DNA from: Candidatus Cloacimonadota bacterium | Lineage (GTDB): Bacteria > Muiribacteriota > UBA6191 | Length of the DNA stretch: 64,000 bases | Direction of reading: 5' to 3' | Assembly (NCBI GenBank): GCA_023954715.1 | Contig: JAGSHD010000014.1 | Location: 62,001-126,000 of the forward strand | In this document: piece after piece, positions 7,791 through 16,498 of the stretch | Layout: every line of letters starts with the position of its first letter | Position numbering within the stretch: the stretch's first letter is position 1 | Program-made: the position numbers and the translations under genes | Notes under the pieces: model-generated | The model's database searches: none | What the model was told of the DNA's origin: nothing | The model's input: the letters and a program-made list of their open reading frames with translations, nothing else

Positions 7791-8774
7791 TTAAGTTTGA
7801 TTTGAAGGTGTTAGATCACTAACATATTGTTCAAATGTACTTCTGATTGGGGAAATTTGCCCGAAGATTCGACGGTAGCGATCAAAGACCTTTTCGCTAG
7901 GATCTGGGTCTACTACTTCAATTTGTGGATTACGTTTATTATTAAAAATACTACGCTTCAAAAGGTAGATAACTTTCATATCAATATCAGAGAGACTGTA
8001 TCCTATAAATGTTATTTTATTAACGTCTCTAAGTAATTTACCAGCCTTAATCCACATTAAAGATATAGGCGCTAGATTGTAATTTTTTTGCCAAGTAGGG
8101 GAGATTAAAATCCCCTTTAAATAGGCATGATCGTATTGACAGACTTCAGGTGATTGGTTAAATATTTTTCGGATTTCTTGATTACCGATGTAACAATAAA
8201 AAGTCTGGCAATTAGGACAAAACAGCCAATTGATCGATCCATGTAACTTTAGAAGTGTTGGTGATAGGCTGTTGTAGTTCAAATCTATACTAGACTGAAC
8301 CTTAGAGAATTGTACTCCATAATTGATATTTTGATATTTACGAATAATAGAGTGATCGATTAAAGTATCGTAATTTAGAGACAAAAATAGAGATGATGCA
8401 GGGGTTTTTTCTATAAATTGATCGAATACATCAAAGTTATTTTGTGTAGAGCTCTGCTCTAGCATTTTCCAGGTTAAATAGTCTAAATCAGATCGTAATT
8501 GTCGTAAATACTTGTGGTGATATTTGTTACTAATATAATGGTCTTCTTCGATTGCAATATCTAATAAACTTAAGACTTGCTCAAACTTCGGGAACATACC
8601 TAGTTGTAAGGATTCTGAAAAAAACTCCGCTACAAAAGACTTTAAACCTAATAGACGATTATCGATAGACTCTTGCATTAAACGAGGCAAAAACTGTTTA
8701 GTTAAAGGGATACCTGTAGAAATGGATGCTCCCGCTCCAAAAAGATAGGCGTGGTCATGGTGAAGTTTTATCAT
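7791..8774 (-). CDS. SIR2-like NAD-binding domain protein
   Basis: 327 residues. The N-terminal LFGAGASISTGIP (11-23) is the NAD-binding loop of SIR2-like proteins. LSLNYDTLID (131-140), LKLHGSINW (175-183, with the His178-Gly pair equivalent to the sirtuin catalytic histidine) and FIGYSLSDIDMKV (256-268) follow in the expected order. C186 and C189 form one CxxC pair; a complete zinc site is not obvious. Proteins of this class often hydrolyse NAD in anti-phage abortive systems (ThsA and DSR proteins are examples), but single SIR2-like genes of unknown role are also common. It is monocistronic, with no Argonaute, TIR or HerA partner adjacent. Deacylase activity seems less likely given the architecture. 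Confidence 0.75.
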   Translation of the reverse strand: MIKLHHDHAYLFGAGASISTGIPLTKQFLPRLMQESIDNRLLGLKSFVAEFFSESLQLGMFPKFEQVLSLLDIAIEEDHYISNKYHHKYLRQLRSDLDYLTWKMLEQSSTQNNFDVFDQFIEKTPASSLFLSLNYDTLIDHSIIRKYQNINYGVQFSKVQSSIDLNYNSLSPTLLKLHGSINWLFCPNCQTFYCYIGNQEIRKIFNQSPEVCQYDHAYLKGILISPTWQKNYNLAPISLMWIKAGKLLRDVNKITFIGYSLSDIDMKVIYLLKRSIFNNKRNPQIEVVDPDPSEKVFDRYRRIFGQISPIRSTFEQYVSDLTPSNQT

Positions 8775-8875
8775 AGTCTCAATAGATTCACGTCAAAAAA
8801 GTTAGTTATATTTTTCTATTATACAAAATAAAGCTTGGTAAAACGAATTTTTCTAAAGATCGGATATAAAAAAAT

Positions 8876-8901
8876 AGCCCTTCTTATTTTAAAGAAGGGC
8901 T
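8876..8901 (-). terminator. Rho-independent terminator downstream of rho
   Basis: AGCCCTTCTT/AAGAAGGGCT with a 6-base loop. On the minus strand it runs into ATTTTTTTA. It ends the flgJ-ald-antiporter-rho transcript. The opposite side has only TGTTTTG, so any plus-strand activity would be weaker. Confidence 0.88.
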
Positions 8902-8924
8902 GTTTTGTCTTTGAGTTATATAAA

Positions 8925-10655
8925 CTAGAATTTAGCTTGTTTTTGCAATTGCTCTAAAAATTCAAAGTTGTTTTTAGATTGCTTCATATGTTTTTTGAGA
9001 AGGTCGATAGCCTCTTGAGGAGATAGAGTTTCAAAAACTCTCCTAAGGATATTGACACCTTTAAGCTGCTGTCCATCTACTAATAGCTCTTCTCTTCTAG
9101 TAGAAGACTTAGGTAGATTAATAGCTGGAAAAACTCGTTTGTTGAACAATTGTCGATCCAAGTGGAGTTCCATGTTACCAGTACCTTTAAATTCTTCAAA
9201 GATGATTTCATCCATTTTAGATCCAGTATCAACAAGAGCTGTGGCTAAAATAGTAAGTGATCCACCAAATTCGATGTTTCTAGCAGAGCCAAAAAACTTT
9301 TTAGGTTTGTACAATGCTAGTGGATTAACCCCACCAGATAATGTTTGTCCACTAGAAGGGATAGCGATGTTATATGCTCTTGCTAAACGTGTAATACTAT
9401 CTAACAAGATAACTACGTCTTTTCCTTGCTCAACCATACGTTTTGAACGCTCTAGCACCATTTCTGATACACGAATATGGTTGGTTAGGTGTTGATCAAA
9501 AGTAGAGGCAACAACTTCACCAGCAATGGATCGAGTCATGTCGGTTACTTCTTCTGGACGCTCATCTATTAATAAAACAAATAAAACAAGCTCAGGATGG
9601 TTTGTAGTTAGGGCATTAGCAATTTGCTTAATTAAAGTTGTTTTACCTGCTTTAGGTGGAGCTACGATTAACCCTCTTTGTCCTTTACCAATTGGAGTTA
9701 TTAAATCTATGATTCGAGTAGATGTGTCTTTAGCAGTAGTATGTAAATCAAACTTTTGGTTTGGATATAAAGGGATCAGTTTTTCAAAAGGCTCTAGCTT
9801 TTTACGATCTTCAGGATCCATATCGTTGATAAACTCAACTCTTAACAAGGCATGATAACTCTCGTTATCTTTAGGTGCTCTAGTTTGTCCTAAAATAAAA
9901 TCACCAGTTTTTAGTTGTAGTCTCTTGATTTGAGCACTAGATACATAAACATCAGCTGTTCCGATTTTACAGATTTTTTCTCTTAAAAATCCGTACCCAT
10001 CAGGTAAGATCTCTAAGATACCTTTTGAGATGCTTAAACCAGAGTTTTCTGCTTCAACCATGGCTTTATAAACAAGGTATCCAAGCTCTTCGACACTAAA
10101 AGCAGCAGACCCTTGAATTTCAAACTCGTCTGCTTTTTGTCGAATAACCTCTTCTGGTTCAGCAATAAGTTCACTATATTTAGCATTTAGAGGCTTGGAC
10201 TTATCCTTATAATTTCGGCGCTTATTATTATTGTTATTTCGATTGTTGTTATTACGATTATTATTATTTCGATTATTGTTATTGTTTCGATTATTATTGT
10301 TTCGATTATTGTTGTTCTTTCTAGGGCCTTGTTCGTCGCTACTTTTACTATTGTCTTTTGAAGAGCTAGAGTCGGACTCATTGGAAGAAGATTTTGTTTC
10401 TTCAGAGCTGTTTGAATCTTTATTTGAAGATTTGGAAGCATTTGCTTGTGGCTCAGACTTTTCTAGGGGAGCTAGGCTCTGCTGATCTTTAGCTTCATCG
10501 GTTTTTGGTTTTCTAGGCGCTCTTGGAGTTCTAGGTTTACGAGCAGGCTTTTCTACTGCAACGGAGCTAGTTTCTTCTGATGAGCTACTACTTGTTTCCT
10601 TTTTTTTAGGAACGCTTTTTGTTTCAGGGGCTTCAGTGGTTTGGTTTTCTTCCAT
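8925..10655 (-). CDS. rho: Transcription termination factor Rho with an asparagine-rich disordered N-terminal region
   Basis: 576 residues, against about 420 for E. coli Rho. Residues 160-576 are a standard Rho: an N-terminal RNA-binding cold-shock-like domain (GILEILPDGYGFLR, 212-225), Walker A APPKAGKTT (332-340), LLIDERPEEVTDM, LDSITRLARAYN and GGSLTILATALVDTGS. Residues 1-150 are low-complexity: Ser/Glu/Lys/Pro-rich to about 110, then an Asn-rich block with single Arg spacers (114-144). Disordered inserts occur in Rho of several phyla, and some are prion-like. An AGAGGA Shine-Dalgarno precedes the ATG. The gene lies 12 bases after the antiporter gene, so it appears to be last in a flgJ-led operon. 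Confidence 0.97.
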   Translation of the reverse strand: MEENQTTEAPETKSVPKKKETSSSSSEETSSVAVEKPARKPRTPRAPRKPKTDEAKDQQSLAPLEKSEPQANASKSSNKDSNSSEETKSSSNESDSSSSKDNSKSSDEQGPRKNNNNRNNNNRNNNNNRNNNNRNNNNRNNNNNKRRNYKDKSKPLNAKYSELIAEPEEVIRQKADEFEIQGSAAFSVEELGYLVYKAMVEAENSGLSISKGILEILPDGYGFLREKICKIGTADVYVSSAQIKRLQLKTGDFILGQTRAPKDNESYHALLRVEFINDMDPEDRKKLEPFEKLIPLYPNQKFDLHTTAKDTSTRIIDLITPIGKGQRGLIVAPPKAGKTTLIKQIANALTTNHPELVLFVLLIDERPEEVTDMTRSIAGEVVASTFDQHLTNHIRVSEMVLERSKRMVEQGKDVVILLDSITRLARAYNIAIPSSGQTLSGGVNPLALYKPKKFFGSARNIEFGGSLTILATALVDTGSKMDEIIFEEFKGTGNMELHLDRQLFNKRVFPAINLPKSSTRREELLVDGQQLKGVNILRRVFETLSPQEAIDLLKKHMKQSKNNFEFLEQLQKQAKF

Positions 10656-10667
10656 GTGGGGATCCTC

Positions 10668-11681
10668 TTAAGATTTAGTCTGTACAAACATGATGTAGTA
10701 CGACACAAAGTAGGCAATTATGATAAGTATAGATATAAGCTCCATTTTCTTTCGTTTCCCTTTATAAAAAATGGCTAATAAGACCATTGAGGATAAAAGA
10801 AAGGAGCAAAATCCGGTGATAAAATTTAAGTTAATATTTTCGATATTTAACAAATTGAGATGCGGGCTAAATAAATCAGTGACGGCCAAAATGAATATAT
10901 TAAATATATTGCTTCCTAGGACGTTTCCAAATACTAAGGTATAGGCTCGCATTTTTAAAGCAGTTAGACAAACGGTTGCTTCGGGGAGTGAGGTTGCAAA
11001 TGCCAAAAGTAAAGACCCAATAAAGGTTTTACCTAAACCACTCACATCAGAAATAATATCACAAGTATAAGTTAACCATACTCCTGATACAGTTACAATT
11101 ACGCCAGTGATAGCAAATTTCAAAATGGCTTTCCATTTATCATTGGCATCTACTTTTACTACTGGTTTTGCTTCTTCTTCCTCTTCATCATCTTCTGTTA
11201 TTAAAGAAGCAGTAAAAGTGTAAGTGATTAAAACTAATAGTAGAAATACATTCATGTTGAAAATACTTTTACTATTCCATTCAAAGTGTAGAGCAGTAAA
11301 CTCATTGTTTAAAGCAATACCAAATAGTGCAAACACGGTAAGTATCTGACCAATAGCAATTGTTTTTACAATAGATTTGTCTACTTTATGATATAGACAC
11401 TCTTTAATAAAGAATAGATCCAATACAGCTAAAATAGTTAAATTGAAGATGTTAGAACCAAAGATATTGCCGAGTGCTAGTTGAGGGGCATTCAAAATAT
11501 AAACAGAACTAAATGATGCAACTAGTTCAGGCAGAGAGGTACAAGCAGCAAGAAGAAATGCCCCAATAAAACCAGCAGATAGGCCAGCCTTTTCTTCAAG
11601 GTCATCACCATATTTCGTTAATTTAATTCCGGATATAATGATAATTGTACATGCGATTATAAATTGAAGGTAAATGTTCAC
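10668..11681 (-). CDS. CaCA-family sodium/calcium-type cation antiporter
   Basis: 337 residues, strongly hydrophobic, with about ten membrane segments in two inverted halves. Each half carries the alpha-repeat signature: AACTSLPELVAS with GNIFGSNIFN, and AFATSLPEATVC with GNVLGSNIFN. The acidic residue inside each SLPE is the cation ligand in this superfamily. An acidic cytoplasmic loop (EDDEEEEEA) separates the halves. Bacterial relatives (YrbG type) exchange calcium or sodium. The start overlaps the ald stop by 4 bases (ATGA), and rho follows 12 bases later, so translation is probably coupled to ald. Ion specificity cannot be read from the sequence. Confidence 0.92.
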   Translation of the reverse strand: MNIYLQFIIACTIIIISGIKLTKYGDDLEEKAGLSAGFIGAFLLAACTSLPELVASFSSVYILNAPQLALGNIFGSNIFNLTILAVLDLFFIKECLYHKVDKSIVKTIAIGQILTVFALFGIALNNEFTALHFEWNSKSIFNMNVFLLLVLITYTFTASLITEDDEEEEEAKPVVKVDANDKWKAILKFAITGVIVTVSGVWLTYTCDIISDVSGLGKTFIGSLLLAFATSLPEATVCLTALKMRAYTLVFGNVLGSNIFNIFILAVTDLFSPHLNLLNIENINLNFITGFCSFLLSSMVLLAIFYKGKRKKMELISILIIIAYFVSYYIMFVQTKS

Positions 11682-12796
11682 TGTAGCTCAGCTATCCCAC
11701 TAGGATCTGTATAGTCTAAGTTATGGGCGTCTGCTACAGCTTGGCAAGTTAACATACCTTTAAATACATTTAAGCCCATCATAAGGTGAGGGTTATTTTT
11801 GAGGCTGTTGATGCCTTGTGCTGCAATTTGAACAGCAAAAGGTAAAGTAACATTGTTTAATGCATAAGTACTTGTCAAAGGAACAGCCCCCGGCATATTG
11901 GCTACACAATAATGTAAGATATTATCTACAACAAATGTAGGGTTATCATGAGTAGTAGCTTTAGTTGTTTCAAAACATCCGCCTTGATCCACAGCAACAT
12001 CACAAACAACAGAGTTTGGTTTCATAAACTCCAACATGTCTCGCGTGATTAAATGGGGGGCCTTTTTACCAGCAACTAAAACAGCTCCAATTACTAAATC
12101 TGCTTCTTTGATTTGAGAAATGATATTTGCACGATTTGACATCATTGTTTTTAAGCGACCGTGTGTTACTTCAGATAGATAACGCATACGCTCTAAATTA
12201 ACATCCATGATAGTAACATCAGCACCAAGTCCCATAGCCATTTGAGCTGCATTGAATCCGACGATACCGCCACCTAAAACAACAACTTTACCAGGTAAAA
12301 CTCCCGGTACGCCACCTAGTAGAACTCCACTTCCGCCATTTGCTTTTTGAAGAAGTGTTGCACCGATTTGACTGGCTAATCGTCCAGCAATCTCAGACAT
12401 TGGGTTTAGTAGAGGTAAAGCACCATTTTTATCCGTTACTGTCTCATAAGCAATACCAACAATCTTTTTATCTAACAAGACTTGAGTTAGTTTTTCATCT
12501 GCTGCTAAATGTAGGTATGTAAAAAGGATTTGATCTTCTTTTAGAAGTTCGTACTCAGGTTCGATGGGCTCTTTTACTTTGATAATCATTTCAGAGATAG
12601 CGTATACCTCGTCGATTGTTGGTAGAATACCAGCTCCAGCTTCGATATAGTCTTCGTCTGTGAAGCCTGTACCGAGTCCGGCAGTAGATTGAACATAAAC
12701 TTGATGTCCAGAATGAACTAATTGTTCGACGTTACCTGGAACCATACCCACACGGTTTTCGTTATTCTTGATCTCTTTTGGTATACCTATAATCAT
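11678..12796 (-). CDS. ald: Alanine dehydrogenase
   Basis: 372 residues from the ATG at 12796, which gives the usual start [17 protein letters not shown] and has an AAAGGA Shine-Dalgarno; a TTG 15 bases upstream is less likely. The enzyme reversibly oxidises L-alanine to pyruvate and ammonia with NAD. Expected residues are present: Arg15, Lys75 and His96 (YLHLAAD), the NAD loop [14 protein letters not shown] near 167, and DVAVDQGG with the catalytic aspartate. Its first 35 bases overlap the flgJ coding sequence, and its end overlaps the antiporter start by 4 bases. The operon mixes metabolism, ion transport and transcription termination with a flagellar gene. Confidence 0.97.
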   Translation of the reverse strand: MIIGIPKEIKNNENRVGMVPGNVEQLVHSGHQVYVQSTAGLGTGFTDEDYIEAGAGILPTIDEVYAISEMIIKVKEPIEPEYELLKEDQILFTYLHLAADEKLTQVLLDKKIVGIAYETVTDKNGALPLLNPMSEIAGRLASQIGATLLQKANGGSGVLLGGVPGVLPGKVVVLGGGIVGFNAAQMAMGLGADVTIMDVNLERMRYLSEVTHGRLKTMMSNRANIISQIKEADLVIGAVLVAGKKAPHLITRDMLEFMKPNSVVCDVAVDQGGCFETTKATTHDNPTFVVDNILHYCVANMPGAVPLTSTYALNNVTLPFAVQIAAQGINSLKNNPHLMMGLNVFKGMLTCQAVADAHNLDYTDPSGIAELQ

Positions 12797-13160
12797 GAGC
12801 GATCCTTTCAATATCCATTTTATTTAACATGGATTGAGCATTATTTACTTCAGTAGGCTTTGCATCGGCACCCAAAATTGTATTTTTCATTTGATCATAC
12901 ATTTGATCTGCGATACCAAAGCCAGAGGTTTTGGATAAATCTTTAGCACGTTCATTGATAAGCATGTCCTTAAACATTTTTTCATAAGGACCTTTATCTA
13001 AAAAACCAGTTTGACCCAAGTTTTTATTCATTTCTTTCAACATCATGGATACGAAGATTTGTTCAAAGTCTTGCGTAGTTTTCTTCAGTTTTTTTAATTC
13101 ATTCTCTTGGTGAGAATTAACTGTTGATCCTTGAATTTTGATTGAGTTTTGAATGGTCAT
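12762..13160 (-). CDS. flgJ: FlgJ-like flagellar rod-binding protein (muramidase domain absent)
   Basis: 132 residues. The core FEQIFVSMMLKEMNK (32-46) followed by GPYEKMFKDMLINERAKDLSKTSG matches the N-terminal rod-binding domain of FlgJ, which caps or chaperones rod assembly in the periplasm. The C-terminal peptidoglycan hydrolase domain of enterobacterial FlgJ is absent, as in many non-enteric bacteria where a separate enzyme supplies it. There is no signal peptide, which fits export by the flagellar type III apparatus. It is first in the flgJ-ald-antiporter-rho operon and divergent from flhA, with its own promoter at 13211-13239. Confidence 0.85.
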   Translation of the reverse strand: MTIQNSIKIQGSTVNSHQENELKKLKKTTQDFEQIFVSMMLKEMNKNLGQTGFLDKGPYEKMFKDMLINERAKDLSKTSGFGIADQMYDQMKNTILGADAKPTEVNNAQSMLNKMDIERIAHDYRYTKRDQE

Positions 13161-13210
13161 CTTGGAGAATCCCGTGGTTACGGGGCAAACGATCTTTTAT
13201 GAACAAATTG

Positions 13211-13239
13211 ATATTATCATATCTAAAATACCCTGTAAA
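13211..13239 (-). promoter_or_regulatory. Sigma-70-type promoter of the flgJ-ald-antiporter-rho operon
   Basis: Read on the minus strand: TTTACA, 17-base spacer, TAATAT, with a TG one base before the -10 (TGATAATAT). Transcription would start near 13204, giving a leader of about 44 bases. Confidence 0.6.
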
Positions 13240-13459
13240 GATGATTTTCTTTGGTACTATTTTAGGATTAAATTTGAACACAATAAAGGGTTAACCCATC
13301 AGTGCTAAAGATACTTTACACAAGATGTATTTTAACAAAAGAAGTAAAGGATCTTTCTAATTACTCTTTGTTTATCGGCATTTCATGAAAAATAGTTTAA
13401 TGAAATAGTACAAAAACAAACAAAGTCATACAAAAAGTACTCTTATGATACGAAATTTG

Positions 13460-13488
13460 TTTACAGTTCTTGGTTGTTTCTTTATAAT
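13460..13488 (+). promoter_or_regulatory. Near-consensus sigma-70 promoter directly before flhA
   Basis: TTTACA, exactly 17 bases, TATAAT. The predicted transcription start (about 13494-13496) is only 1-3 bases before the flhA ATG at 13497, so the transcript would be essentially leaderless. Confidence 0.7.
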
Positions 13489-13496
13489 CAAAGTCT

Positions 13497-15707
13497 ATGT
13501 CAAACGAAGATTCAAACACAAAACCTATGTCTCCTGTTCTTGTATTTTTAGGAAATTTATTCACTAAAATGCAAAGCAGTGCTGATTTAATGTTAGCAGT
13601 GATTGTTGTTGGTATCGTCTCTATGATGATCCTTCCACTCCCATCTATCATATTAGATCTTCTGATGAGTGTTAATATAGCTGTTGGTTTAGTATTGATA
13701 TTAACAGCTACTTATATCCAAGATGCTCTTGAGTTTTCAGCATTCCCAAGTTTACTATTAATTACTACACTATTCAGATTGGCCCTAAATATATCTTCTA
13801 CTAGATTGATATTATTGGACGCTGCTAATTTTGATGGTGAGGTAATCCAGGCCTTTGGTAACTTCGTAGTGGGTGGTAATTACGTTGTCGGGATTATCAT
13901 TTTTATCATCTTAGTGATTGTTCAATTCATGGTAATCACAAAAGGTGCTGAAAGAATTGCTGAAGTTGGAGCTAGATTTACCTTAGATGCTTTGCCAGGA
14001 AAGCAAATGTCAATTGATTCTGATTTAAATGCAGGCTTAATTGATGAAGTACAAGCAAAAAACCGAAGAGAAAAACTACAAAAAGAAATTGACTTTTATG
14101 GAGCTATGGATGGGGCATCTAAGTTTGTAAAAGGGGATTCTATTGCTGGTATTATCATTACTGTTATTAATATCATTGGTGGGATTTTAATTGGTTTCTT
14201 TTCTGGAGAGTTTGACGGGATTGCTGAGATTGCAGAAGTATATACATTATTAACAGTTGGTGACGGTTTAGTCAGTATTATCCCTTCTTTGTTAATTTCA
14301 ACTGCATCCGGTATTGTTGTAACTAAAGCAGCTTCAAATGATAACTTAGGGACTGAAGTTTTAGCTCAATTTACAAATCAACCAAAAGCACTAGCAATAA
14401 CAGCAGCTGTATTTTTATTGTTCGCTATGATTCCAGGACTGCCAAAACTGCCTTTTATTATTATGTCTGCCATGCTAGGGAGTGTAGCCTATATTTTAGA
14501 GCAAGATGTGGATTGGGCACTACTAAAATCAGAAGCAGGTGAAGATGGCGGTCCAGCACCAGATGATGGTGGTCCAGCTCCCGAAGGTGGAGGAGATGCT
14601 CCAGCCGGTGCTGAGGGTGAAGATTCATCAGGCCCGGAGGATGTTTCTACTTTGTTAGAAATGGATACCTTAGAGTTAGAAATTGGCTACGGTTTGATTC
14701 CTATGGTAGATCCTAATCAAGGTGGGGATTTGTTAAACAGAGTTAAGTTGATCCGTCGTCAGATCGCACTTGAGTTAGGATTGGTTGTACCAGCAATACG
14801 TATACGTGACAATATGCAGCTTTCACCTAATATTTATTCTATTAAATTGAGGGGAATCGAAATCGGATCCAGTGAAATCTATCATGATCGATTTTTAGCA
14901 ATGGACCCAGGAATGGTTATCGAGCGAATCACGGACGGTATTCAAACCACAGAGCCTGCTTTTAATCTTCCAGCATTATGGATCGAAGAGATTCAAAGAG
15001 ATGATGCTGAGTTAAATGGTTATACAGTTGTTGATGCGCCATCTGTAGTTGCAACTCACTTAACTGAGTTGATCAAGAGACATGCTGATGAAATCCTAGG
15101 TAGACAGGATGTTAAAGAGTTAGTAGATAAATTAAGAGAAAAATATGAGGCAGTAGTTAACTCCAGTGTGCCTGAGGGAGATAACGCTAGATTAGGAGTG
15201 ATTCAGAAGGTTTTGAAAAACTTGCTTCGTGAACAAGTATCTATCCGAAACCTACCAACCATTTTAGAGACAATATCAGATTACGCTGATCACGCAAAGG
15301 ATATCGCTGCACTTACGGAGTATGTGCGTCAAGGTTTAGCAAGACAAATCACAAACGAATACGTTCAAGATGGTGTTTTAAAGGTGTTTACAATTGACCC
15401 TACCATAGAGCAAAAGTTAGCAGACTCAGTTGTACAGTCTTCTTCAATTCACCAGGCATTATCTCCACAAGAAGCAACAGTGCTGTTTGACAATCTAAAT
15501 AAAATTGTAGAAGAGCTTTTAGTGAATGGGATCAGCCCTGTCTTGATCTGCTCTCCTGTGATACGAACAAGTTTTAAATTATTGGTTGAAAGAGTTTCTC
15601 CTCAATTAGTAGTTATATCATATAATGAAGTAATGATGGATATACAAATAGATAACGTTGCTGTTTTAAATGCAGTGGCTGAGGAAGGACAAGAACTTGA
15701 GTCCTAG
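13497..15707 (+). CDS. flhA: Flagellar type III export apparatus protein FlhA
   Basis: 736 residues. FlhA forms the nonameric export gate that unfolds and passes flagellar substrates using the proton motive force. Hydrophobic segments from about residue 25 to 335 include the family signature FRLALNISSTRLIL and the FlhA/InvA region with KGAERIAEVGARFTLDALPG. The cytoplasmic domain runs from about 385 to 736. Between them lies a Gly/Pro/Glu/Asp-rich linker (about 344-382, with repeated GGPAP) that is longer than I would expect. The ATG has no Shine-Dalgarno and lies just after a near-consensus promoter. Downstream flhG-flhG-flhF genes overlap or nearly touch it, so this is one flagellar operon. 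Confidence 0.97.
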   Translation: MSNEDSNTKPMSPVLVFLGNLFTKMQSSADLMLAVIVVGIVSMMILPLPSIILDLLMSVNIAVGLVLILTATYIQDALEFSAFPSLLLITTLFRLALNISSTRLILLDAANFDGEVIQAFGNFVVGGNYVVGIIIFIILVIVQFMVITKGAERIAEVGARFTLDALPGKQMSIDSDLNAGLIDEVQAKNRREKLQKEIDFYGAMDGASKFVKGDSIAGIIITVINIIGGILIGFFSGEFDGIAEIAEVYTLLTVGDGLVSIIPSLLISTASGIVVTKAASNDNLGTEVLAQFTNQPKALAITAAVFLLFAMIPGLPKLPFIIMSAMLGSVAYILEQDVDWALLKSEAGEDGGPAPDDGGPAPEGGGDAPAGAEGEDSSGPEDVSTLLEMDTLELEIGYGLIPMVDPNQGGDLLNRVKLIRRQIALELGLVVPAIRIRDNMQLSPNIYSIKLRGIEIGSSEIYHDRFLAMDPGMVIERITDGIQTTEPAFNLPALWIEEIQRDDAELNGYTVVDAPSVVATHLTELIKRHADEILGRQDVKELVDKLREKYEAVVNSSVPEGDNARLGVIQKVLKNLLREQVSIRNLPTILETISDYADHAKDIAALTEYVRQGLARQITNEYVQDGVLKVFTIDPTIEQKLADSVVQSSSIHQALSPQEATVLFDNLNKIVEELLVNGISPVLICSPVIRTSFKLLVERVSPQLVVISYNEVMMDIQIDNVAVLNAVAEEGQELES

Positions 15708-16494
15708 AACGATAGCCGTAACATCTGGTAAGGGCGGGGTTGGAAAAACGACCTTTGCCTGTAACTTAGCAAGCTGCCTGAGTGAAATGGGTCAACGAGT
15801 TTTACTCGTCGATGCTGATTTAGGTCTTGGCAATGTATGTATATCTATGGGTATAGATACGGAGTTCTCTATTGAAGATTTATTTTTTGAAGGAAAAACC
15901 TTAGAAGATATATCCATACCATACAGTGATAATCTATTACTTGTTCCAGGAGGAAGTGGGGTAGGTTCATTAACCACACTAAATGAAGCAGAAAAGAAAG
16001 ACCTCATCGATAGCCTACTATATTATGGTAATGAGTATGATTATGTAATATTTGATACGGGTGCTGGCATATCTGAAAACGTACTGTGCTTTTTAGATGT
16101 GGTTCAAGAAGTTTTTATAGTTACAACACCAGAGCCTCCTGCTATGGCAGATGCCTATGGGTTATTAAAGGTATTGGATGATAATAATAATTTGGCTAAA
16201 ATTTCTCTAGTCGCTAATCGTTGCTTAAATACTCTAGAAGCTAGAGGAGCTGAAAATAAACTTCGTTTGGCTGTAAAGAGATTTTTAAAAAGAGAGTTAA
16301 GATTTTTGGGTTATATCTATCAAGATTCTAATGTGTTAAAGGCAAGTAGAGAGCAAAAACTAGTATGTGCTCAATATGCAAAATCTAAAGCAGCAGTTAA
16401 CTTTATGAATTTAGCTAGGCAGTTACAAGGTCTTGGGCCTTTAAAAGGTTCTGTTAGTGTAGCAGATCGTTTTATGAATTTAGTTCACGGATAA
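15697..16494 (+). CDS. FlhG/MinD-like P-loop ATPase, first of two tandem copies
   Basis: 265 residues from a TTG at 15697, chosen because GAGGAAGG lies 8 bases upstream; an ATG at 15670 would add nine residues inside flhA and lacks that site. The deviant Walker A SGKGGVGKTT (10-19) and DADLGLGN mark a MinD/ParA ATPase. FDTGAGISENVL and TTPEPPAMADAYG are typical of FlhG (YlxH), which controls flagellar number and placement and stimulates FlhF. Unlike the next gene it has no basic amphipathic C-terminal helix (it ends RFMNLVHG), so direct membrane binding is doubtful. It overlaps the end of flhA by 11 bases. It may be a regulatory or heterodimeric partner of the downstream paralog. Confidence 0.88.
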   Translation: MSPRTIAVTSGKGGVGKTTFACNLASCLSEMGQRVLLVDADLGLGNVCISMGIDTEFSIEDLFFEGKTLEDISIPYSDNLLLVPGGSGVGSLTTLNEAEKKDLIDSLLYYGNEYDYVIFDTGAGISENVLCFLDVVQEVFIVTTPEPPAMADAYGLLKVLDDNNNLAKISLVANRCLNTLEARGAENKLRLAVKRFLKRELRFLGYIYQDSNVLKASREQKLVCAQYAKSKAAVNFMNLARQLQGLGPLKGSVSVADRFMNLVHG

Positions 16495-16498
16495 AATA

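Larger units (their letters stand above)
13161..13496. other. Divergent control region between flgJ and flhA
   Basis: 336 bases without a gene, containing oppositely oriented promoters for flgJ and flhA. A perfect 10-bp palindrome GGGTTAACCC (13288-13297) lies between them and could be an operator. I see no sigma-28 or sigma-54 consensus here. Confidence 0.6.

Noticed and set aside
7791-8774. Part of a multi-gene defence system such as Thoeris or a SIR2-Argonaute pair
   Set aside because: No TIR, Argonaute or HerA gene adjoins; neighbours are an M16-like gene with its own terminator and rho.
9052-9855. Two plus-strand frames (147 and 109 codons) inside rho
   Set aside because: Both lie fully antisense to highly conserved Rho sequence; no start signals or protein features.
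10231-10485. Plus-strand open frame rich in Leu opposite the Rho N-terminus
   Set aside because: It is the mirror of the Asn/Ser-rich Rho codons; repetitive composition, no ribosome-binding site and no family resemblance.
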